A stretch of DNA of 64,000 nt. Origin: Marinomonas profundimaris. GTDB taxonomy: Bacteria > Pseudomonadota > Gammaproteobacteria > Pseudomonadales > Marinomonadaceae. Each line of letters begins with the position of its first letter. The stretch's first letter is position 1. This document shows, in pieces, positions 1 to 6,510 of the stretch. A program made the position numbers and the translations under genes. Under the pieces are notes generated by a model. The model saw only the letters and a list, made by a program, of their open reading frames with translations, was not told the origin of the DNA and searched no databases. Location of the stretch: positions 1 through 64,000 of the forward strand of contig NZ_AYOZ01000060.1 in the NCBI RefSeq assembly GCF_000508165.1. The letters run 5' to 3'.

Positions 1-137
1 TTTTATAATCCAAAGCGACACCATGGATCAAATAATGGATTATCGCCACTGCAATATGAGAAGCGATATTTTACGGAGCTAGAAACTGTCTAGGAAACTG
101 GGTCCATACCAGAGGTGGGGCTCATTTTGCTTGAATA

Positions 138-377
138 ATGGTTTTTATATATTCTACTCGCATGGACTGTTTATTTTTTGAGGTTTGGACTTCCCTGCAT
201 TCGCTAGACAGTGGTTATTTCTTTGTTGGAATATCTCGGGCTAAGAGGAGACTTATTCTTACCCATGCTGATCAAAGAGACAGGCCAGCAGGTCGCAAAA
301 AAATGTGGAATGTAGCTCGTACACCACAAGAAGAATATTTTAATTACGCTGCACCATTTTTAGATCCTGAAGTATGA
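138..377 (+). pseudogene. C-terminal remnant of a UvrD/Rep-type helicase
   Basis: Only the last 55 or so residues look like protein of a known family: YFFVGISRAKRRLIL followed by an HADQR segment, and a W..AR.P.EEYF stretch near the end, which match the extreme C-terminal motif VI region of superfamily 1 (UvrD-like) helicases. No Walker A or other helicase motif is present in the 137 bases upstream, and the reading frame is closed by a TGA just before the first ATG. The first 20 residues look random. It is best read as the surviving tail of a disrupted helicase gene, or a gene whose front was replaced when the island was assembled. It is probably not expressed as a working protein. Confidence 0.5.
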
Positions 378-483
378 TATGACCTCATAAACGTCTATTG
401 TTTTATCAGATTTTAATATCATGAATTATGTAGTAAGGCTCTGATAGTCCACCCTTTTCAAATACCATCTTGTGATTAAGCTA

Positions 484-1605
484 ATGAGTAGTGAAAAAGT
501 AGTCATCAAACCAATCATAAAGAAAAACCCTTTTATAAAGACTCCTGATGAAGTCGCAGAATTATTTGGCTTACCTACCTCCATTCGAAGTCAGATAAAA
601 ATTCTTGCTGCCTTGTTTGGGCAAGAAGTGAAAGTTAGTGATCGTAGCCTTGATAACTTGTCGGGAAAGGGAGTGTCTGAACAAAAAGCAGATGAGGCAC
701 TCGCTCCTATGCTTACACTGTTAGATCAGCTCAACCTCAATCTTGATAACTTCATTCCGATAGGGACTAGCACAGACGATCTTAAGGCCTTATGGCGTGC
801 AGCTATTAAAAGCTTTACCGCGGGGTTTGAGTCAGCTGGTCAGGACACGAGTTTTCTACAGCCTCTCATTGCTTTTATCGAAAGGCGATGTACTGAGTAT
901 GAAGCTCAGCGTGAATGGGGCTCTAACCATCGAGGTGTAGATGAGCAAAAGCTTCTTACTCTAATTGCCGAATTTTATCGTCCAGTTATCGATAAAACTG
1001 CTTTGAATTCAGAACAACAAAATATAGTTATCCAATTATTGGAGAGGCTTTCTTTAGAACAGAATATTCAAGCGAACCAAGACGAAATAGAAGCTATGGG
1101 ACTTTTTACGCAAGACTTCAATTTGTCTTTATTCGCTGCCGTTGATCTAGTTGCTCTTAATTGGAAGCACCGTCATCAAGAAGGTATAAAACAACACAAT
1201 AGTTTTCTGTTTAAAATTCTAGCATCAGATGGTAAATGCTACTTTGGTAAACTCATGTCGTTTATCAAAGAAGACACTGGCGTTTCATTTCGAACATTAG
1301 CTCAGTATGTACCCATTCAGCAAGAAAGTACGGAAACAGGTCGGACTGTGTTAGAAGTACAAGTTGAACGCCTAAAAGAATGGCGTAAAGGAAAAACTAA
1401 ACCTAGCTTTGCAACGCTGGAAAAATTTTGCTCAAACTTTGCTTTTGAAGACCAACTTCTTTTATTTATTTATTGCTTAATTTGCCAAGCAATAGACCGT
1501 CTGCTCGTCAAATATAAAACTGATGAGCAGAGGATGCTTAAAGAAATTTACTCAGCAGATAATTACCTGACCTACTATTTGAGAGAAAAAGAGACGGCCG
1601 CTTAA
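484..1605 (+). CDS. Hypothetical protein, 373 residues, possible HTH near C-terminus
   Basis: I do not recognise this protein. The ATG at 484 is chosen; an in-frame GTG lies 12 bases upstream, and neither has a clear Shine-Dalgarno. It appears soluble and largely helical, with no signal peptide or membrane span. Residues around 290-340 contain TLAQYVPIQQ and a following VERLKEWRKGKTKPSFATL stretch resembling an XRE-type HTH plus recognition segment, so a DNA-binding role is possible (inference). The stop codon lies at the centre of a perfect 20-base palindrome that probably terminates transcription. It sits alone between a helicase remnant and convergent tiny genes in an accessory region, so it is likely mobile-element cargo. 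Confidence 0.6.
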   Translation: MSSEKVVIKPIIKKNPFIKTPDEVAELFGLPTSIRSQIKILAALFGQEVKVSDRSLDNLSGKGVSEQKADEALAPMLTLLDQLNLNLDNFIPIGTSTDDLKALWRAAIKSFTAGFESAGQDTSFLQPLIAFIERRCTEYEAQREWGSNHRGVDEQKLLTLIAEFYRPVIDKTALNSEQQNIVIQLLERLSLEQNIQANQDEIEAMGLFTQDFNLSLFAAVDLVALNWKHRHQEGIKQHNSFLFKILASDGKCYFGKLMSFIKEDTGVSFRTLAQYVPIQQESTETGRTVLEVQVERLKEWRKGKTKPSFATLEKFCSNFAFEDQLLLFIYCLICQAIDRLLVKYKTDEQRMLKEIYSADNYLTYYLREKETAA

Positions 1606-1613
1606 GCGGCCGT
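1594..1613. terminator. Perfect 20-base palindrome at convergent gene ends
   Basis: ACGGCCGCTTAAGCGGCCGT reads identically on both strands and has no loop. The TAA of the plus-strand gene ending at 1605 lies at its centre. The minus-strand ORF at 1622-1711 ends 8 bases to its right. A GC-rich stem between convergent genes suggests a bidirectional terminator, though no good T-run follows on the plus strand. It could also be a protein-binding dyad. Confidence 0.5.
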
Positions 1614-1621
1614 ATATCAGT

Positions 1622-1711
1622 CTATTTCTTAGGTGGGTTATTTCCTCGCCCTTTGCCTGAAGGGTTGCCACTACCATTTTTAGTCGGCCAGTTTGAGTTG
1701 TTTGCAGCCAT
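1622..1711 (-). CDS. Putative 29-residue basic microprotein
   Basis: The ORF encodes MAANNSNWPTKNGSGNPSGK and nine more residues ending NPPKK, a small, basic, Gly/Asn-rich and probably disordered peptide. Its ATG overlaps the TAA of the upstream ORF (TAATG), and a strong GGGAGG lies 7 bases ahead of it, which argues for real translation by coupling. I do not recognise the family. It is too short for most gene callers. The pair would form a two-cistron operon read away from the antitoxin gene at 1993-2376. Confidence 0.45.
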   Translation of the reverse strand: MAANNSNWPTKNGSGNPSGKGRGNNPPKK

Positions 1712-1848
1712 TATTGATCCTCCCAATCTTCAGGTCTTTCTTCTTCTCCACGAGACTGCCAATATGAATCATTGTTTGGGTTTAATTGGTCAGCGCGATT
1801 ATCAATATCATCTTGCGTTTGCTCGTAGTCACTTTCGAATTGAGACAT
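1711..1848 (-). CDS. Putative 45-residue acidic microprotein
   Basis: The ORF starts MSQFESDYEQTQDDIDNRAD and ends ERPEDWEDQ. It is strikingly acidic, the opposite of the basic 29-residue ORF that overlaps it by one base. AAAGGA lies 9 bases ahead of the ATG, a good ribosome binding site. Charge complementarity between the two hints that they may bind each other (inference). I do not recognise the family. An AGCAGC/GCTGCT inverted repeat lies about 25 bases upstream of the start and could be regulatory. Confidence 0.45.
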   Translation of the reverse strand: MSQFESDYEQTQDDIDNRADQLNPNNDSYWQSRGEEERPEDWEDQ

Positions 1849-1992
1849 AGTATTTTTCCTTTGCTTACTGAGCAGCACCATTGCTGCTGTAAGGAAATAC
1901 TACTATTGAGGCTCTTTGTGAAATAAGGGGGGTTAAGAGCGCACGTTAAAAAATATTGGTTAGGTAAGAACCAAGATCGCTAAACCGCCTAT

Positions 1993-2376
1993 TTAAACAA
2001 TAACCCCGTGGCTAATCTGCCCTAAAAGATCTCTTACTCTATTTATTCCTTCTTTAGTAACCATAATCGACTCTGGTAACTTACCACCTAATGCCAGTGC
2101 AGGTGTTTTAATCCATGATTTCCATTTGTCTTCGTCACCAAACAGCTCTATACCCAATTGATGAACCCTTTCATTCAGCGCTCTCATTTCAGATGCTTCA
2201 ATTGCTTCTAAAATAGCGGCATAAGTGTCAGCGGGAACACAGTAAAATACGGGGTTACCATCCTTCATTACAGCAACTGGGCTGCCTTTTGATTCATTCA
2301 TAACAAGATCAAAGTTGCTCTCAATATCATGAATATCAATGCATTTTTCAGCATGATTTTTTCGTTTAGTGCTCAT
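1993..2376 (-). CDS. Phd/YefM - MbcA/ParS fusion antitoxin (orphan)
   Basis: Residues 12-60 follow the Phd/YefM antitoxin fold pattern: IDIHDIESNF, then a short link and SPVAVMKDGNPVFYCVPADT, the usual DNA-binding and dimerisation half. Residues 75-127 instead match the toxin-binding domain of Xre/MbcA/ParS antitoxins (DUF2384): LFGDEDKWKSWIKTPALALG followed by EGINRVRDLLGQISHG. MbcA/ParS domains normally neutralise RES-domain toxins, but no RES gene lies on either side, only two microproteins downstream and a truncated gene upstream. The Shine-Dalgarno is a run of eight G residues (C on plus, 2380-2387), so its spacing could slip. It may be an orphan antitoxin or a regulator, or may act against a toxin elsewhere. 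Confidence 0.7.
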   Translation of the reverse strand: MSTKRKNHAEKCIDIHDIESNFDLVMNESKGSPVAVMKDGNPVFYCVPADTYAAILEAIEASEMRALNERVHQLGIELFGDEDKWKSWIKTPALALGGKLPESIMVTKEGINRVRDLLGQISHGVIV

Positions 2377-2379
2377 GTT

Positions 2380-2387
2380 CCCCCCCC
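2380..2387 (-). promoter_or_regulatory. Eight-G tract as ribosome binding site
   Basis: Eight C residues on the plus strand give GGGGGGGG 3 bases before the ATG of the fusion antitoxin. It overlaps where the Shine-Dalgarno should be, so slippage would change spacing. Whether it varies in length is unknown. Confidence 0.4.
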
Positions 2388-2448
2388 AACATATCTGTTA
2401 AGTACAATTATGACTAACATGAAAAGCTTAATTAAAGATAAGTAATTT

Positions 2449-2706
2449 TTATATGATTACCTTACTCCGAAAATAATTTTTTATTTTGAGGAAATCATCA
2501 ATTGAATTATTCTCAAGCATAAAATCTCTAGCTGATTTATCATTGAATGTAGGATGATTTACTAGCCTTTTAAAAAAATTATAACTATATCCATTTGGTG
2601 CACTTAGTTGAATCATCTTGTATATACTTACTAGCAGCACCAATATATCAATAGTCTCTTGGCCTACTTGAAGACTTTCATCAATTCGTGTTGTCTCTTT
2701 CCATTC
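2449..2706 (-). pseudogene. 5'-truncated copy of the gene at 9168-9566
   Basis: The translated frame from about 2706 (EWKETTRIDESLQ) through SAPNGYSYNFFKRLVNHPTF to the stop at 2449 aligns residue by residue with the C-terminal two thirds of the 132-residue protein at 9168-9566 (EWKKMAKDKKQF, SAPSGAIYDFFKRPINHPTF). The N-terminal third is missing: the frame closes at a TAG about 30 bases further upstream, and no start codon with a ribosome binding site fits. The copies differ at many positions, so the duplication is old. An inverted repeat at 2721-2752 lies just beyond the point where homology stops. Confidence 0.6.
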
Positions 2707-3482
2707 TATAAGGACATTAAAACCAGATAAACACTAGATATAGTATCTGGTTACTCTAAATGGATAACCCTTACATAAATACAGTGTATGTTCAAACAAC
2801 ACAAATAACCAAGTGATTTATTGTAAGAGGAAAGACTTCCAGTTTTACGAGCAAAAATTAAAACATCCTTTTTAGAAATCAAGGTGGACTCACCCAGAGT
2901 TGGGTGCCGTCCATAAGAGCGGCTGATTGTCTTTGGTATCAGCACGTCAAAGAGCTGAAATTTAGTTTTGCTAAACTGAGCTCTCTTTGTGGAAATACAA
3001 CAATAGCCTTATATCAAACTTAGTTTTAGCAAAGATCAGTATTTTAATTCTGCAGAAGAAATAACATTTTAATCATTGCCGTGACATGTGTCACACCTTC
3101 ATACATAGAAGCTTTATCATTCCCAGAACATGTGCCAGACCTGAAAAAGCAGAAGATTTTCAAGAATTTAACAGGCTTTGAAATGCGTGTTGAACATAGT
3201 GATTTTATGAAAAATTGCTCTCCTTGCTTAGTTTAAGGATTTTGATCACTTTTATTTGAAAGTATTCCTTTGCTAAATACAATGAACCTTTAACTAGCAC
3301 TCAACTCAATACAATAGCATTTAACTTGGTACTGTATTAATTAACTTAGTACTGTACCAATTCAATATCGATATGATATCAATTTAATAAAAAACCTATT
3401 ATTGTAAAGAAATCGTAAAACATGTTGACCAACCAGCCATAGTGAATAAATACTATTTGAAAACAGTTTGAGCTTATTATCT
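2707..3482. other. AT-rich non-coding stretch with several dyads
   Basis: No convincing gene was seen over about 775 bases before the GMT operon. It holds an inverted repeat AACCAGATA/TATCTGGTT (2721-2752), a nested hairpin with outer arms AGAGCT/AGCTCT and inner arms TTTAG/CTAAA (2951-2984), a related TTAGTTTTAGC segment near 3020, and the repeat block at 3321-3360. Such a dyad-rich leader beside recombinase genes is where attachment, regulatory and promoter sites would be expected; which is which cannot be told here. Confidence 0.5.
3321..3360. repeat. Tandem 20-base repeat with dyad symmetry upstream of gmtX
   Basis: Two adjacent units, TTAACTTGGTACTGTATTAA (3321-3340) and TTAACTTAGTACTGTACCAA (3341-3360), match at 17 of 20 positions. 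The block also has ends related by dyad symmetry, TTGGTAC at 3326 and GTACCAA at 3354. It lies about 120 bases ahead of the first GMT gene and is a candidate operator or recombinase binding site. Confidence 0.5.
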
Positions 3483-4406
3483 ATGATTTTTGTTAATCCA
3501 ATATTCACTACACTATTAAATGAAACAGAATTCGATATCGAACATATTTATATAGGGAGTTTCTACAAAAACTTGTCTCATATAAAAACTAGTGAAAAAG
3601 AGGTTGTACTTGAACGGACACCATTTCTATTCAACGATAGATCAAATTACATTTTGCTTAACGACAATGATGAAACCTTAATCAACTCGATAAAATCATT
3701 AAAATACAATTATAAAGTTTTATCTGTAAAAGTGACTAAGACAAATTTATCTAAAGAAGAGTTAAAAGATACTTTCAGATTAATTAATTTGAAAAATAAA
3801 TCTCGCAGAGATCTAGTGAACAACATTAAAAACTTAATAATCCACGAAAATCATGCATTAAACTATCTTTGCGAATCAAAACAAAAACAACTGGGATACA
3901 TAAACAAAAACTTCCTAAACCAAAAATTCTCATCTCAAACACTATCAAGAATCAACAAAGATATAGATTTAGATTTATGCAAGAAAATAATCGCAGAAAG
4001 AGACCTATTTGAAATAGAGGAAAGTAATTTAAAAGTAACTTTACAAAAAGTAAAAGAAAACAATCGAAAACTTTTTCTCTATGAAATAATATTAAATTCA
4101 ATAGACTTGAAAATCAGTAGCATTTACGATATCAATTTGATATGTGACTATATAATAAAAAACAATTTCACGAAGTCATTTCACCACTCACTAATGAAAG
4201 ACTTATTTTCCAAATTATCAGAAAAATTAAAATCACCTCCTCCAACAAAACCACTATTCCAGACAATTTCAAAAACAGAAGATAAGAAAAATAAAGAAAT
4301 AGATAATTATAATTTTTTTATTGACACATGGAGCAAGACAAACGATAAAGAAAAACCCGAAATCGTTGATTATTTTTTAGAAAAAATGAGAGCTTTTAAT
4401 GAGTAG
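3483..4406 (+). CDS. gmtX: Putative gamma-mobile-trio protein GmtX
   Basis: First gene of a three-gene operon whose order, sizes and overlaps fit the gamma-mobile-trio (GMT) modules known from Vibrio and other gammaproteobacteria (from memory, unverified). The protein has about 307 residues, is Lys/Asn/Ile-rich and shows no motif I can name; a helical region around residues 110-245 is rich in charged residues, and residues 245-275 form a Pro/Lys linker (SPPPTKPLF). GmtX has no assigned biochemical role that I know of. The ATG at 3483 is chosen; a TTG at 3468 is possible and neither has a strong ribosome binding site. Its last 8 bases overlap the next gene (ATGAGTAG). The low GC of the operon, clearly unlike the core genes, indicates transfer. 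Confidence 0.6.
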   Translation: MIFVNPIFTTLLNETEFDIEHIYIGSFYKNLSHIKTSEKEVVLERTPFLFNDRSNYILLNDNDETLINSIKSLKYNYKVLSVKVTKTNLSKEELKDTFRLINLKNKSRRDLVNNIKNLIIHENHALNYLCESKQKQLGYINKNFLNQKFSSQTLSRINKDIDLDLCKKIIAERDLFEIEESNLKVTLQKVKENNRKLFLYEIILNSIDLKISSIYDINLICDYIIKNNFTKSFHHSLMKDLFSKLSEKLKSPPPTKPLFQTISKTEDKKNKEIDNYNFFIDTWSKTNDKEKPEIVDYFLEKMRAFNE

Positions 4407-6510
4407 TAGTAATTTTACTCAAGCACTAAAACTAACCATAAACTATTGGGATGAAATTGGAATATGGAGTAAAAATAAGCCTATATTAAAGAAGTTCTTA
4501 ACATTTTGCTCTCCTCCACCATGCATATTTATGCAAAAAGGATTAATAAATAAACTTATAAAATTTCACCATACAAATCTAATTTTATCTTTAGATGATC
4601 TAAACCATTTACTTTCTATTATCGAAAATACTTCTTACGTAAAAACAACTACAGTAGACTATGACGAGGGTGTTGACTACCCCATTTCTTTTGGCATCAG
4701 CAAGATAATAAATACAAAACGCCATCTTGGACATGAATTTTTAACTCGCTTCATTTCAAGGTTTATAGAAAATACCTATTTAATCCTAAAACAAATTAGC
4801 TATGAAGAAAGTGATAGAAAAATCTACAATGCGATTTTAGCAACGCGAGAGCTTGCTTTCACAAACATAGTCAATGCAATGAAGTCTGAAAATAAATTAC
4901 CGGACAATACAAAAACAACTTTCCTTAAAGATATTCAACGATATCGTGAATATATTGATAATACATCTCACTCTATAGAAGCTAGTTTTTGGAGGGTATT
5001 TGACTACCTACCTGCAAAAGAAAATGGTTCAACCCCCCAAAAAAATAATGAAGAAAAAATTAAAAAAAACAAGGGGGATAATGAAAAAAACACTTCATCT
5101 CCTAAGAAAAAAAGAAATAAAAAAATATCACTTTCAGAAAACTACGTTCCCCGAGTAATAACAACTAAGAAAAAATCGTGGAACACGGCTAAGAAAGAAA
5201 TCGAATCACATTTTGATTACTCTTCGCTATCTCTTCAATCCGTATTGAGTTTCATAATATTCGTAGATCAGAAAAAACCAGAGTTAAGCAATCTGCTAAT
5301 TTTGTGTTTTTTGACAGGCTTAACGCTTAAGAAGGCTATCTCAGCTATACGTACTAGTACTCATACAGAGACATTAAACGTATTTATCTCTAATACTCCA
5401 ACTGATTCAGACTTATGTTCAGAAATCGAACTGAAAATATCCCCTCAAAGCTTGTTACACCTCGATGAAAAGCAACTAACAATAGATAAACTAGTCGACA
5501 AAATTGCAGATAAATTCGCTTACCTTACCAGACAATTTTCAGAATTTAACGGAGGAAACACCCTGCATTTTGACCGTATTGCGTCAAATTCTAACCGCCT
5601 ACTAACATCCAATAACGATGATATAAGAGTTCACTATTTAAGAGGGAAAATTGGCTTTTCTATGAGCGCCCCATTTTCCTATATTTCTATGACAAATGAA
5701 GAAGTAGGCACGCTTTACAAAGAGCGCTTTGATCACTTATCAAAGCTCCTTGAAGACACTTGTCAAAAATCGTTAAAAGAACTTAAATGGGACTCAACGC
5801 TAAATCTGCAATCGTTAGGTAGCCAACGTTTACCCACTGCCCCTGTGGCAAATTTCTTTAAAAGCATACGTAACAAATGCTACATGACCCATGAAAAATT
5901 TGTTCTATTAAAAAATGATCAACTCCGTATAGACCTTATTAACCTACAAGAAATATATGTTTATTTTTTAGAACAGATCTTATTTTCAAATAGACCTGAC
6001 GGCGAAAAATCGATATCAATTCTATCTGATGTTCTTATTCGAAAGGACAAAAATTCGATTAACTATGTTGAATATAAAACACTTCCTATTCCTGAGCTTT
6101 ACGTTAAACAAAAGCAGGTTCTTAACCAATCACGTATCGCTTTACATAGTCATTTTGATTGTCAATATGGATCAAATGAAGCAACGTCATGCATGCTGCA
6201 TTTTCTAAAAAATGGGGGCTATCATCCGATCTACTCTGTACTGAATAGACAAATTTTAGAAGTATTGAATTCATTCGACATAGAGGTTTTATCAAGTTCT
6301 AAGAATACATTAAGACACCTTTCTGGAAATACCTTAAAACATGATCCAATCACGTCAAGGGCTCTGCTTGGCCATAACGAAGATGGTTTTTACTATTCAT
6401 CACCCGCTTCATCATCAAACATCGCAAGTAATCATCAAGATATATTAGAGTATCAAAATAGTCTGATTAAAGAGTTTGACCTAAAGGTACTACATTATGA
6501 TTTCAATTGA
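4399..6510 (+). CDS. gmtY: Putative GMT recombinase-fold protein GmtY
   Basis: Second gene of the trio, 703 residues, overlapping both neighbours. The C-terminal half has the layout of a tyrosine-recombinase catalytic domain: LLILCFLTGLTLKKAISAI (about 300-318) is box I, NTLRHLSGN (R639) is box II, and LLGHNEDGFYYSS (H659, Y665/Y666) is the GH plus Tyr end. The box I Arg, normally GLR, is Thr309 here, and the usual His of HxLR is Asn. This suggests a catalytically impaired partner or a divergent enzyme. Residues about 205-250 form a Lys/Asn/Ser-rich linker. In GMT elements GmtY and GmtZ are thought to carry out integration/excision together with GmtX; the precise mechanism is not inferable here. 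Confidence 0.62.
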   Translation: MSSSNFTQALKLTINYWDEIGIWSKNKPILKKFLTFCSPPPCIFMQKGLINKLIKFHHTNLILSLDDLNHLLSIIENTSYVKTTTVDYDEGVDYPISFGISKIINTKRHLGHEFLTRFISRFIENTYLILKQISYEESDRKIYNAILATRELAFTNIVNAMKSENKLPDNTKTTFLKDIQRYREYIDNTSHSIEASFWRVFDYLPAKENGSTPQKNNEEKIKKNKGDNEKNTSSPKKKRNKKISLSENYVPRVITTKKKSWNTAKKEIESHFDYSSLSLQSVLSFIIFVDQKKPELSNLLILCFLTGLTLKKAISAIRTSTHTETLNVFISNTPTDSDLCSEIELKISPQSLLHLDEKQLTIDKLVDKIADKFAYLTRQFSEFNGGNTLHFDRIASNSNRLLTSNNDDIRVHYLRGKIGFSMSAPFSYISMTNEEVGTLYKERFDHLSKLLEDTCQKSLKELKWDSTLNLQSLGSQRLPTAPVANFFKSIRNKCYMTHEKFVLLKNDQLRIDLINLQEIYVYFLEQILFSNRPDGEKSISILSDVLIRKDKNSINYVEYKTLPIPELYVKQKQVLNQSRIALHSHFDCQYGSNEATSCMLHFLKNGGYHPIYSVLNRQILEVLNSFDIEVLSSSKNTLRHLSGNTLKHDPITSRALLGHNEDGFYYSSPASSSNIASNHQDILEYQNSLIKEFDLKVLHYDFN

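Noticed and set aside
2751-2945. 64-codon minus-strand ORF in the leader of the GMT operon
   Set aside because: Composition looks random, with no ribosome binding site and no recognisable family; lies among dyads.
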